A stretch of DNA of 64,000 bases from Coptis chinensis. Lineage: Eukaryota; Streptophyta; Magnoliopsida; Ranunculales; Ranunculaceae. Numbering within the stretch: the first letter of the stretch is position 1; each line of letters starts with the position of its first letter. The translations under genes were made by a program, and so were the position numbers. The stretch covers positions 82,737,501-82,801,500 of the forward strand of contig CM027378.1 of the NCBI GenBank assembly GCA_015680905.1, given 5' to 3'. Below the pieces are notes generated by a model that saw nothing but the letters and a program-made list of their open reading frames with translations, had not been told where the DNA came from and searched no databases. Shown here one piece after another: positions 11,433-21,969 of this stretch.

Positions 11433-12856
11433 TGATAATCGCTAAAAATGATATAGTTTTACTAATGAATAAAGCGATGAAACTCTAAACGAAAGTAAAA
11501 CTAAAAACAAGACTTATACTAGACTTATCAAAGATTTCTACTCTCGATACTATTGAAGTAGAGTTGGAATAGAAGATTCGTTCCACTCCTAGTTATTTAA
11601 CATTCAAGTTTCCTACGACTATCAATCCTACCAAAGTCAATGAGAGAATTACGAATTATACTATGAAATGCTACGGAATACTAAGGTTTGAATCTAGAAT
11701 AAGAATTAGGGGGGAATTGAATCCACCTTGAATCCAACTTAAGAAACTAGCATAGATTGTTGTAATCCAATTCTTACGTTCTTACGATAAGAATTGGTCG
11801 TTCTAATCCCTAATTATACATGGCATCTCTACCAATTCATAACTAGCATGTGAGGACATCCACCCATTCTCATGGCGAATCAACGACCTTCTAGAGTGGA
11901 ATAGACTCTTACAATGATTCTAAGCTAGGAAAATCAAGTTTTCATCAAGGCTTCATCAAACCCCTCTAATGGAGGTTTAGCCTCGATTCATCAAACTATC
12001 ATTTCCAAATGAAATTGAATAAGACATAATATAAAAATTCTACCTTTATTGAATTTAACTAACAATAACTGAAATCTAAATTAACAACTAAGAATTAAAT
12101 AACAACTAATAACTGAATTTAGATCTAAGTAATTCAATAAATAACAAAATCGAATTTAACAAGAACTAACTATTTAATTTCTCTAATCAATGATAAACAA
12201 TGATTCAAATACTTAATCTAAAACAAGGAATGAAAACTAATTAATAAACTAATTAAAAATCTCAAAACTAGATCTAGAACTAAAGTTTTATGGCTACTCT
12301 AATGGCTACCTTCTAACCTAAGCTAATTGATACTTAAGAGCTAAGTCTTGTGTGTGGAAATGGAGGAGACCAGATCCATATTTTCGTGCATGGGATGAGG
12401 GTCCATGTTTTGGGCCGAAAAATCGAGCCCAAAGCCCAATTTCTTCAGTCCACAGGGCCCTTTTCAGCTAGCTTTGACTTCAACAGGCTTTTCATCCATT
12501 TGTTCTCCTCTGATTGGGTCAAGGTTTAGACCATTTGAAAGCTCTTTCCGAGCCGGTCGTTTTGACATAAGGTTTGCCCAATTCCTAGGCCTGAGTCCAA
12601 AGATACGATCTTCGGAAGTTCTACTGACTTTTGTGTGCTATTTCTACCCGTCTTGGCATTTAATCCCAGAACTTCTTAGCAACCAACCCTTTGCTCCTTT
12701 ATATCGCCAAAGTGGCATATTTATGCACATAATTGACTTCAATGCCTGAAATACATAAAAGCACGTAATTAGCATTAACTCTTATTTATTACTCGCATAA
12801 TTGGTCTAAAAGTATTATTGTTAAGGGGTTAAAACTACAGTTTTTGGCTCTTATTA
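11433..12856 (-). repeat. 5' LTR of Athila A
   Basis: Minus-strand LTR of about 1424 bp. Its start, TAATAAGAGCCAAAAACTG at 12856, matches the TGATAAGAGCC start of Athila B LTRs with one change in the terminal TGATAA. Its inner end is ...GCGATTATCA. It contains the shared GTAGTTTTAACCCCTTAA block and the GGAATTGAATCCACC block. No clear TATA box was found, unlike the Athila B LTR. The partner 3' LTR is not in the window. Confidence 0.85.
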
Positions 12857-13308
12857 GCTATGCCAATGCACCAAATTTTATTGCTCCATTTTGTGACACT
12901 CGCTATCATGCATCTAAAAGAATTTGGAGTGTTGCATCCTACAAATTACAAAGTGTTATTCAATCTTTGTCATTCATCTTTGAGGAATACTGTTGAATGT
13001 TTCATTGGAATTTTGAAAAAGCGGTTTGCTATTTTGGCTCTTCCACCTCCATATCCGTTTGAAACACAAGTAAAGATAGTAATAGCATGTTGCATTCTAC
13101 ACAATCACATACGAAGAGAGAAACTTAATGATAAATTTTTTGATAAGGATCGGAAAGAGCAAGAAGAACTTAAAGGAGACTCTGGAATGAGGAGACAAGA
13201 TCTAGGAAACCTTAGTAGAAATAGAATATGAAAATGGCATTAGATTATAGAAAGTCTATTGCCATTGCAATGTGGAATGACTATTGTGACTATCACAATC
13301 CATATTGA
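12857..13308 (+). pseudogene. PIF-Harbinger transposase (DDE nuclease), 3' part
   Basis: The intact enzyme cuts and moves PIF-Harbinger DNA elements. The frame begins at the Athila A LTR edge with YANAPNFIAPFCDTRYH. A small insertion then shifts the frame and it goes on as MHLKEFGVLHPTNYK, NLCHSSLRNTVECFIGILKKRF and PPYPFETQVKIVIACCILHNHIRRE. The catalytic Glu position in the family (N-V-I-E-R-x-F-G) is kept as TVECFIG. After another shift the tail AIAMWNDYCDYHNPY ends at TGA 13306-13308. The N-terminal half, with the first catalytic Asp residues, is absent: Athila A inserted at this point. Confidence 0.88.
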
Positions 13309-13687
13309 TGTAATACTTTTGATTTTGCTTTGGATTCGTTTCATGTTAAGAATGAGATGATCGGTGATACATGTTTCTAATTAAAATTTTGGTGAAGCTT
13401 TTTTACTTTATTTTTTATTTTTTTTGGGTGAGAATATAGACCTTGTATTTAAGTTAATATTTTCCTTTTGCTTTATAATGTTATATTATTTTTTCAAGTA
13501 TATGTAAGAGGTTATCAGTGTAACAAATACAGTGTGAACCAAACAGCGAGCACACTAAACTTGTTACGGAACGAGTAGCTGCCAAATAGCTTCCAAGTTA
13601 CCCTGCTTTAAGTTGCACATCACAGAATTAGATCAGCTAAACCAAGTTGGCTATTACGAATTTTTCTACTGCCAAACAGAGCCCTAA
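13309..13687 (+). mobile_element. 3' flank and right terminus of the PIF-Harbinger element
   Basis: Non-coding sequence after the transposase stop, ending at 13684 with CTGCCAAACAGAGCCC. Read inwards this is GGGCTCTGTTTGGCAG, a terminus of the kind PIF-Harbinger elements carry. It is followed by TAA (13685-13687), the expected 3-bp target duplication. The left terminus is not in the window. Confidence 0.6.
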
Positions 13688-13860
13688 GGGCATCTCCCTG
13701 GAGAGTGTACACTTCCACCTAGTCTCCACTAGACTTTTACACTCGCAATTTGGCTCAAGGCTGGATGTGGCCTTAGGCGACAATCTAAGTGAGGCATTTT
13801 TTTTTTTTGTTATAAACTCATTGACGAATTGACTAAAACGTAACAACAAAAGAAATCAGC
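13688..13860 (+). mobile_element. MITE end of the GGGCATCTCC family, partner terminus missing
   Basis: Begins directly after the TAA at 13685 with GGGCATCTCC, the same terminus as the complete MITE at 52429-52875. The right-hand copy (GGAGATGCCC) was not found nearby, so the element is truncated or the match is only to the terminus. Confidence 0.4.
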
Positions 13861-14149
13861 TACTATTATAAAATAAGAGCCAAACTAAAATGACAGCAAT
13901 AATTTACAAGTCATGTTACAACATACCCCGATTAACAAGTCATGCTTTCTTTTCCGATCCATTACATACATGTGCGATAGAAATCAGCGAGAACATTATG
14001 ATTAAGCTAGCACCAAACAAGAACTGGTTGTACAAAGTTGCAAGGATTTGAAACAACAACACGAGTTTGTAAGGATACAAAAGTATTAGATACCAATTTG
14101 TAAGAATATGAGTTTCAGATGATCTATGGTTAAAACTTAATGATTAAAC

Positions 14150-14151
<2 letters not shown>

Positions 14152-14184
<33 letters not shown>
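14152..14184. repeat. (GA)n microsatellite
   Basis: About 33 bases of pure GA repeat. Confidence 0.95.
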
Positions 14185-14187
<3 letters not shown>

Positions 14188-14315
14188 AATTTGCCTTTAA
14201 TTAACTTGAGAAGAAGTTGGATAGGCTCCCTATAGGATGTGGATATTTTGCATTAAACGTGGGATTTTCCATTTCCATTTATTCTTTTCAATTAAGAGAT
14301 CTAACTAAATGAGGA

Positions 14316-15350
14316 CACTACCACAAAAAAATGAGGCTACTACGCATTTGTAACAATTAGAATTGTCATGTAACTTCGAGATGCAAATTATGTGGTGGAC
14401 TATTGGATAATATTTTCTTAAAAACAATTCAATTCCTGAAATTTAGTGCGTGCGGAGAAAACCAATAGATGATATTATACTTTTCTATGTGTGTGTGTGT
14501 GTATGTGTGTGTGTGTTTTTTTTGCTTTTTAAAAATATGGTAATATCAAATATGTGTAAGGAGAACTAGGGAAATTTTGAGGCCTTAGGCGGCCGCCTAA
14601 CTTGCCCAAGGGTTGAGCTGGCACCGACAATTCCTATAATTTGAGATTTACACCCTAGGTGATCACCTAAGAGCTAAAACCCTACTTGATCCCCAGCTCC
14701 GGTATACCTTCCATAGTATTCAATACCGACTTGGGCGCAGTATACGAAGCCAATTTCCAATTTTTTTGGGGGGGGGTATAATGGGCTGCTATAGTACTAC
14801 CACATAGGATTTTTAGCAGCCCAACCAAATTAATTAGCTGCCCAAACCAAGAAAAACCATTCCAATGAGCAATTTTTAGCAATTGTTAATTTCGGGAGAT
14901 AGGCAATATAAACTTTGTCGTCTATCTGTTAAGTTGCAACGGCTATAAACAACTAGTTTTTATGAAATTGCATATTTATACACAACTACTTCACACAACT
15001 CTCTCACTATTTGCTCACAATTCTTACAAAATTTCTATCTACTCCAACTATAACAATATATCCAAATGAACAAACAACCATATCAAAAGGAAAATGAAAG
15101 AAAACTACTACAACAAGGTCCACAAGTTTCTGCACCACATCATTTTTTTTAGCCCTTTTAGCAGGAGAGTCAAAATTGTCAGGCTTAAAACACAAAAAAC
15201 CATTCCAATGGTTGTTTCCTACTTTGAAGTGCTAAAGGGTTATGGACGACAAAGTTTCTGCCGTCCGTCCATTAGTTGCAAGTATAAGTCGAATTTTGTT
15301 TTGGAAAGACGACACAATTTCTACTGTCTGTTTTGAAATTTAACGCATGG
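14316..15350 (+). mobile_element. Possible CACTA-like fragment
   Basis: CACTACCACAAAAAAATG at 14316 resembles a CACTA terminus. 15245-15330 has repeated GACGACA and its complement (TGCCGTCC, TACTGTCTG), like subterminal repeats. No transposase and no matching far end were found. A (GT)n run lies at 14488-14515 and a short hairpin (TGGGCTGCTA / TAGCAGCCCA) at 14782-14823. Confidence 0.3.
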
Positions 15351-15449
15351 ATGGCAGAAATGAGATTGAGGGAGTACCAGTTGCCAGGCGTGATTTTAGA
15401 GGTAATGAGAATGAAATATGGATAATGATGGATGATGGGTGTCATTGGT

Positions 15450-16329
15450 CTAAACCACACTAGATCAAAACCTAATTATCCCTCAACAAGTAAAGGATGA
15501 GTAAGATATCATTCCACTTCTAAGTTGCAATAATTATGAAGGGTGAGACTAGAAAAGGGGTTTGAGGGATTAAAAATTATGGTTGTAGAGATTGTGAATT
15601 AAACTAATGCTAAGCAAAACTAAACTATTGAGAATAAAAGAATGTATGAGGGGGAATTCAAGAAAATCGAATCCACCAATACTTTTGATTCGTGACCTTT
15701 TGTTTCATGGTTGTTCTCATAAGTAGACTATAACTAGGCAATCAAATGAGTGTTGATGCTCTCTTGGACGAAACATCATTAACAATTATTTCTACTGAAG
15801 ATTGTTCCTATGTTTATGCTACTAGCTAGTATTTTTTTTCCTTTTATGTAAGCTCGGGTAGCCATTCAATGTATTACCAAGAGCAATATCAAGGAGTACT
15901 TCCCAATTAGGCAGCCATTAAATAAATTACCACTTAAGGCAAACACAAAGAATACTTCCCTTAGATAGCACTCCCTGAGCTACCCCTTCTAAGACAACAC
16001 AAAAAATATTTCCCTAACTATAAAGAACTACATTACTAGAAGAAAAGTAAATAACATTAACATAAAATTAAATTTCAAAACATAAACCCTATTTTATACT
16101 TCCATCCCTGGTGGGCAATGAGTCTAATAACTAACCTAATTGGAGAACACTATGAACCAAAAGAATCATCGAACCCTAAGCACTAACTTCATCTCCTCCC
16201 TTGAAGGAGAAGATTAGCCTTCTATAAAGAAGGAAGAACACGAAGAAGAAGAAAATAAGAATATAAGACTAGGGAGATTAATTTATTAAGACTGCTTGGC
16301 TAGTGAAAACCGAATATTTTATTATTAAC
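15450..16329 (-). repeat. LTR D (Athila-like), distal part, split by Athila B
   Basis: Minus-strand LTR sequence continuing from 33149-32541 across the Athila B insertion. It carries the GGGGGAATTC...GAATCCACC and GAAGTGGAATGATA blocks found in the Athila LTRs. The left edge is approximate. The last five bases, TTAAC (16325-16329), are the target duplication of Athila B. Confidence 0.6.
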
Positions 16330-16997
16330 TGATAAGAGCCTAAAACTGTAGTTTTAACCCCTTAATAATATTACATTTAGACCAATTATGTGTATAATAA
16401 ATAAGAGTTAATACTGTTTACGTGTTTTTGTGTATTTTAGGTCTTTGAGTCATATATGTGAAGAAATATCACTTTTGTAAGAGAAAGGAGCAAAGGTTGG
16501 TTGTTAAGAAGTTCTATGGTTAAAGCCCAAACTTTAAGGAGAAAAAGCCTTTTTAAAGCCTAGTCAAAGCTGAAAAGTTAAAGTTAATGCGGGTAGAAAA
16601 GTTAACAGAACTTCTGCAGGCCGGATCTTTGGACTCAAACCTCGGAATTGGGCCTATTATATGTCAAAACGACTGGCTCGAAAAGAGCTTTCTAATTGTC
16701 TAAGACATAACCCAATCAGAGTAGTAAAAGTGGACGAAAAGGGTATTAAAGTAATTTCGCATAGAGAAACCCTTTTTGGACATATGTAATTAGGTTTTGG
16801 GCTTGATTTCATGGCCCGAAACATGGCTCCAAATCCCATGCACGAAATTGTAAACCTAACCCTCTCCTATATAAAGAGGGTTCAGGCTAAACAAAGTTGG
16901 GCTACTCCCCTCTTTAGTTTAGTATTAAATTAGGGTTATCTCTCTCTCCCTTTTTAGTTTAGTTTAGTTTTAGTTAATTAGTTTAGTTTGTAGCCTC
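16330..16997 (+). repeat. 5' LTR of Athila B, proximal part
   Basis: First 668 bases of the 5' LTR, starting TGATAAGAGCCTAAAACTG. Close copy of the start of the 3' LTR (31180 onward). Interrupted at 16998 by element C; the rest of the LTR resumes at 21970. Confidence 0.93.
16869..16876 (+). promoter_or_regulatory. TATA box in the 5' LTR of Athila B
   Basis: CTCCTATATAAAGAGG at 16863-16878 is a good plant core-promoter TATA. In the 3' LTR the same place reads TATATGAA, a broken version. Element C inserted about 120 bp downstream, so a transcript starting here would run into C. Confidence 0.65.
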
Positions 16998-17142
16998 TGT
17001 TATGGCCTTATTAAGGCCTATGAGGCCCATAGGTCCAAAAGATGAGGCCCATAGGTAAGCAGTATAAAAAGAATAAGATGAGTGAATAGAAGGGAGGAAA
17101 AAAGGGGGGAAAAAGGAGATCGGGATTTTTTAGGTCGTAACA
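16998..17142 (+). repeat. 5' LTR of element C (145 bp)
   Basis: Begins TGTTATGGCC and ends GGTCGTAACA. It contains two copies of TGAGGCCCATAGGT and a TATA box (TATAAAAA at 17063-17070). Confidence 0.92.
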
Positions 17143-17143
17143 A

Positions 17144-17162
17144 TGGCGCCGTCTGTGGGGAC
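17144..17162 (+). other. Primer-binding site of element C
   Basis: TGGCGCCGTCTGTGGGGAC lies one base inside the LTR. This type of site is seen in plant Ty3/gypsy Tat-like and related non-autonomous elements. The tRNA was not assigned. Confidence 0.7.
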
Positions 17163-17293
17163 GGAAACAAAAAGCTATGTTTCGACTTTCAAGTTCAAAG
17201 ATCTATGATCTATCACTCTACCTTCTGTTTTCCATTCTCTCTCAAACTTATTTTTTAATTTCATCTCATTCACTTAATATCTGTTCTTATCAG

Positions 17294-17512
17294 GAACTAG
17301 GCCTGTATAAAGCACAAACAAAACTACCTTTCAATGCTTTTGGAATGATGGCCATGGCCAGAGATGAGTTTGAAGACAACTTTGCTTAAAGCAAGGTATT
17401 TTGGCTTTTGAAAGAAAGTGAACTAACTCCTAGTCAAGCCAACATATTGGACGGACGGTATGCAGTGTTTGGATATGTGACAGAGAATGAAGACTTCTTA
17501 GCAGATCTTAAG
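17294..17512 (+). pseudogene. CYP38: Captured fragment of CYP38 (thylakoid-lumen cyclophilin-like protein)
   Basis: CYP38 is a nuclear-encoded chloroplast-lumen protein needed for photosystem II assembly. After a polypyrimidine stretch and an AG, which look like an intron end, the sequence reads [28 protein letters not shown], a TAA stop in place of a Ser codon, then [12 protein letters not shown] and [19 protein letters not shown], ending LADLK. This is the C-terminal part of the cyclophilin-like domain as in CYP38 (CYP37 is a close alternative). The expected following VGDVIES segment is absent; from 17513 the frame continues to 17674 with unrelated residues. Retained intron sequence suggests capture of genomic DNA or unspliced RNA. 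It lies 130 bp inside the 5' LTR of element C on the sense strand. Confidence 0.82.
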
Positions 17513-19176
17513 GCAGACTTTTATGCTGGTCCGAGAACAACTGTTGATGAGATGCTAGATTCTATCCTACCGTATAAAGTGCTTCGGCCAACATGCAGCT
17601 TCGTTTCAAGGCTTGTGCATAGTAGAGATACGTCTCCTCCATTGCATGAAAGGAACTGTATGGGTCCTATTTAAGTTTTAACCATATGGATGTAAGTTGC
17701 GTTCTTGAAGGGAAAAGCATCTCCCGATATTTCAATATTGATGCTCAATACCACATTCTTGTTTGAAGGTTATGAAGGAAAAACAGAGAGGCTATGAACA
17801 GAGAACATGAAAAATTATGAACAGAGATGCAGATGACCTAATTCTTGTCATAACAGAGAGAAGGAAAAATTGGTCCCGATATTTCAATACCACAGAGTAT
17901 GGACTCATGATGCAAAAGGAATCTTCTTAGTGGCTTCTGCTTATGATACTATTAGAAATAAAGGCAACAAGATTGGATGCCTTGAAAATTTTGTCAGCAT
18001 ATTCAATAGTGTATATATATGTGCTACACTGTGACCACACATGGGGGCAAACTGAATAGTCTTTGGTCATGCCTCATGTCGTTCAGCATCTTAAGTGGGG
18101 TGGGAACCGCAGACCCTCAGGTCCAAAGCCCACGTGATGGCTAGGTACAACTTTTTCAATTCCGCTCTTTATATTTTCTATTTCTAACTTGTAAAACCTT
18201 CCCACTGTGTGTGAACGGTAGCATGTTTCCTTTTATATATTGTTTCTATTGTGTGATATGAGTTTACTGGAAAACTCTTTTGTATACAATACATAACTTA
18301 AGGATAAGATTCTATGAAGAAGTAGATGAGATAATATGAATATTGTTGTTTTAGGATCATGGTTAGTACCTCGACATTCCGCTAAAGTAGTTTTTCTAAT
18401 ATTACATGGTGTTTTGCATATTACATATGTCCATGATAATACATACTAAATAGCTTGAATAGTTATAAATGGTGTTCCCTCACATATTTATAGGATAGAG
18501 TGGAATAGACCTACATTGGTTGTATTTTCTTCTTTTATGTGGCATTATTGTAACTCTGAATTCACGAATCTAGTACACACTTGCACATAAATAGATTTTG
18601 TTTTGGATTTTGGCAAAAGTTTAGTACACACTTGGTTCTTGTTTTTAATGATTTTGTTGAGTTTAAGGAGTCTGTTTTGGATTTTTGTGAAAGGTTAAGT
18701 TTGGCATTAATGGGCTTGTTGCTATTGTTGTTGCTATTAATTACAATTGGCCTACTCTAAGATTGGTTCTAAATCAATAATATGATGACAGTGCAGGAAT
18801 AATTGTGGGTTTATACTATCATTGCTTCATTGAATTTATTATAGATATACATATATATGATTTTTGAGGCTGGCTTAGGCTATTTTGTAGAATGTTACTG
18901 GTGCTACATGTTATGGGAATGGATGGCTTGACCACACCTTAATGCTTGACATGGAGCTTTATGACTCTCTCCCATGTTTATTGTTGCTGGGACTCGTCCT
19001 TTACGTATGTTATTTCAATTTTTGACCTTGTTTTATGTCATTGAGTTATTACTTACATCTCTTATTATGAATTCAATTAATGGAATGGTACTTTACTTAT
19101 AATATGATCGTTGATGGGAATAAAATCATAGAAAGGACACAAATAGATGTCCTAGATGAGACATGGTACGCCATCC
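17513..19176. other. Element C interior, left part
   Basis: Mostly AT-rich and non-coding. An open frame to 17674 ([22 protein letters not shown]) is joined to the CYP38 piece and may come from another captured gene. Near 17890-18000 a frame reads VWTHDAKGIFLVASAYD, reminiscent of the zinc-binding tail of LINE RT proteins; this is weak. GATATTTCAATA is repeated at 17730 and 17878. Confidence 0.4.
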
Positions 19177-19733
19177 GAAACATGAAAAGGTCGCAAGTCC
19201 TAGACGCGGTGTTTGGGCCCTCCAAAACATGAAAAGGTTGCAAGTCCGGGACGCGGCATTTAGGCCCTCCGAAACATGAAAAGGTCGCAATTCCTGGATG
19301 TGGCATTTGGGCCCTTTGAAACATGAGAAGGTCGCAAGTCCTGGATGCGGCGTTTGGGCCCTTCGAAACATGAAAAGGTCGCAAGTCCTGGACGCGGCGT
19401 TTGGGCCCTCCGAAACATGAAAAGGTTGCAAGTCCGGGACGCGGCATTTAGGCCCTCCGAAACATGAAAAGGTCGCAATTCCTGGAGGTGGCGTTTGGGC
19501 CCTTCGAAACATGAGAAGGTCGCAAGTCTTGGATGCGGCGTTTGGACCCTTCGAAACATGAAAAGGTTGCAAGTTTGGGACGCGGCGTTTAGGCCCTCTG
19601 AAACATGAAAAGGTCGCAATTCCTGGATGTGGCGTTTGGGCCCTTCGAAACATGAGAAGGTCGCAAGTCCTGGATGCGGCGTTTGGGCCCTTCGAAACAT
19701 GAAAAGGTCGCAATTCCTAGACACGGCATGGTA
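19177..19733. repeat. 47-bp tandem repeat array, 12 units, with 4-unit higher-order period
   Basis: Units begin GAAACATG at 19177, 19224, 19271, 19318 and so on every 47 bases to 19694. Four variant types recur in order: units 1-4, then 5-8 repeat the same series, then types 2, 3, 4. For example TTGCAAGTCCGGGACG marks type 2, TCGCAATTCCTGGA type 3 and GAGAAGG type 4. The higher-order period is therefore 188 bp. Since 47 is not a multiple of three and the unit lacks minus-strand stops, all three minus frames stay open, giving spurious 116-195 codon ORFs. Confidence 0.93.
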
Positions 19734-21821
19734 TGCCAGTCCAAATCAAAGACTTAGGGGGCAGATAATAGTTGTCCCTGGACTTGGCATGGTACGTCGG
19801 TTCGAATCAAACACTTGGGGGCAAGATGATATTCGGATCCAATAGTTACATTTGTTAGTTGATCCCTATTTGGTTTGACCAAACCAGCCGGCATCAACTT
19901 GGGGGCATGCGAATATAACAAATAGTTCTATACAAATACTCAAGTACTTGGTCAAAAGGAAATAAGGAATTATGAAGAAAATGGTGACTGACCTTCAAAA
20001 TGGAAGGAAAACTTGTCATAATGCACTTGTTTAACTGGAGAAAAATCTTTTGTTGGTCCTTATACCAGTTTTTTATCAGTATGGTATTTGTGGAAAAGAG
20101 ACCCTTTTAACACCTAATTTGTGGAAGGTTTGAAAATTGTCCACTACTGGAGATTCTCTTGATGCGTTCCTCTAGATGAAGCAACAATCACTGCAAATGA
20201 TGCAACTATTAAAGATATGGAGGGAGTAGTTGTAGTATATGTGTCAGATCTCTTGTCTGTAGCAGCAATATTTATAAAAGTTGTTACTCATCATCGTCAA
20301 TAACTGATAAACTGCAGAGAGATTCCTACATAATTTAGTGACTGTAACTATTGCATTTTAATCCGTTACTGAAGTTGTAGATTTCACAAGCAGAAAGGGT
20401 ATTTCAGAACTCTGAGATATATGATTTATCATCCTCTAAGCGTTTGTTATTTTGATAAGATATATGATGGAGCTTAGGATATGACCTTTGTTGCTTGTAC
20501 AACTAAAGCACCATTCATCAGTATGGTCTCTCTCCCCTTTATTTGGTTTATTTACTGGTTGTTCCTGGAATATTTTTCGCTTATTTGATTCGACTGGCCA
20601 TTTATGTATGAATGTGATTGTGGCATTATGCAAGAATTATAATGGGTGGCAACTGAATCAATATTGAAGAGGAATGGGTATTGTACGGATTCCTTGGGAA
20701 TGAACTATACCAAGTTGTTTTTGTGTATAATAAGCACAATCGTAGCCACTTTTCATTGTTTCTTACCTCTCCTTTCTTATTTTTTATGGTATTGAGTTAG
20801 TTTAGATACGTTTATCTGTCTGGTTCTTGGGCTGGCCTGGCCTTGGTATAAACACCCATGCGGAATCCTTAAAGTGCCCCTACTCCTCTGACCTTGCTTA
20901 TCTTCATCTGTGGGTTTTACTCATTTCTTCAGTAGATTCTTTCCACTGGCCTAATTCTGTTATTCTGAAAAAGCTGGGAAATAATATTAGATTGAAGCAT
21001 GTGGCTGTGGACACAAAAGCAGAAGTGTGTTCCTTTTAGATTTAAACCCCGTATATTGAAAATTAGAAAATGTGCTGCGTAAGAGTTGGTCATGTGTTAG
21101 AACTTAAAAGGTACTTGACAGTGCATTGTTATAGTCCGTTAGTTGACAATATGGTTAAGAATATTTGTAATTATTTTCTGTCACTCTTCATCTGGGTTGG
21201 CTTAATCAACCTTCATTTTAGCTGGTTATTTATATTTTGGGGTTGACATTAGTTTGAAAAATGATAATGAACTGTGGAGATGAAAGTCAGATTTGGTGCT
21301 TGATTGCCCATATTGAGAGGTGGACGTGAGTCTTTTTACTCACGATCCTGGGGTGGGGGGGGGGTACCTACTTTAGAATTCGATGGATGGCCGATACTGG
21401 CACACTTTTTGATAATAAATTATGACGGTACAAGTGCTCGTGTTGTACCCAAATACATAAAATAAATGTCTTGGATGTTCCAAATGATAGTTGCAATGCA
21501 AAAAGCTAAAGAATTAAGAGTATGTAAAGTATTATGAATTCAGATGTCGAAAGTATTATTGCGTCGACTAATATAAAATGATGGAATATATAGTTGAGTT
21601 TTACACCTAAGAAGAAGTATATATAAATGAAAGCTAACCAGTTGTTGGTTAATGGTAGTATTTTCGTGGCAACTAGCCATTAGTGTGTATATACCGCATA
21701 CATGAAAATAGGAGATGTTGAGAAACTTATTTGTGGAAGCTACAATAATGGTGGAATGGAAACTCTGGCTTCTTGGCATCACATACCAAACGAATGGTCT
21801 GTGGTACCAAGAGGGGGCAAC
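19734..21821. other. Element C interior, right part
   Basis: Begins with degenerate copies of GGCATGGTA(T/C)G(C/T)C and ACTTGGGGGCA words (19725-19905), then AT-rich sequence without recognised coding capacity. A G-run lies at 21353-21363. It ends with the purine tract AAGAGGGGGCAAC before the 3' LTR. Confidence 0.45.
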
Positions 21822-21969
21822 TGTTATGGCCTTATTAAGGCCTATGAGGCCCATAGGTCCGAAATAGTATGAGGCCCATAGGTAAGCAGTATAAAAAGAA
21901 TAAGATGAGTGAATAGAAGGGAGGAAAAAAGGGGGGAAAAGGGAGATCGGGATTTTTTAGGTCGTAGCA
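21822..21969 (+). repeat. 3' LTR of element C (148 bp)
   Basis: Copy of 16998-17142 with one 3-bp length difference (CCGAAATAGTATGAGG versus CCAAAAGATGAGG) and two other substitutions. Ends GTCGTAGCA. Confidence 0.92.

Larger units (their letters stand above)
2045..12856 (-). mobile_element. Athila-type Ty3/gypsy retrotransposon A, 3' end truncated
   Basis: Reading the minus strand: 5' LTR (12856-11433), primer-binding site (11432-11415), gag (10775-9245), protease, reverse transcriptase, RNase H and integrase (about 9075-5386), a third open frame (4354-3494), then non-coding sequence to 2045. Order and motifs (DLGASVNLLP protease, GPY/F-type integrase tail, an extra ORF after integrase) fit the Athila lineage. 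The last part of the interior and the 3' LTR are missing because a CACTA element begins at 2044. The segment 2053-3200 is the reverse complement of 29560-30660 in Athila B, so A and B are relatives. Every ORF carries stops or frameshifts, so the copy is dead. Its outer LTR edge at 12856 abuts a PIF transposase gene. Confidence 0.88.
16998..21969 (+). mobile_element. Element C: short-LTR (TRIM-like) retroelement with captured host sequence
   Basis: LTRs at 16998-17142 and 21822-21969, a primer site directly after the first (TGGCGCCGTCTGTGGGGAC) and a purine tract directly before the second (AAGAGGGGGCAAC). Target duplication is GCCTC / ACCTC (4 of 5); the undisrupted site in the 3' LTR of Athila B reads TAGCCTCTATTAG. 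No gag or pol is recognised. LTRs of about 146 bp are typical of TRIMs, but an interior of 4.7 kb is far longer than a usual TRIM. The interior carries a CYP38 fragment, a 47-bp tandem array and repeated CTTGGGGGCA words near 19760-19910. The two LTRs differ by only about three substitutions and one small indel, so insertion was fairly recent. Confidence 0.85.

Noticed and set aside
12405..12749. 114-codon ORF
   Set aside because: Lies wholly inside the Athila A LTR on the strand opposite to the element.
19097..19724. Minus-strand ORFs of 116-195 codons with repeated PFHVSKGPNAASRTCDL-like residues
   Set aside because: All three frames are open because a 47-bp tandem unit lacks stops on that strand; this is repeat structure, not a conserved protein.
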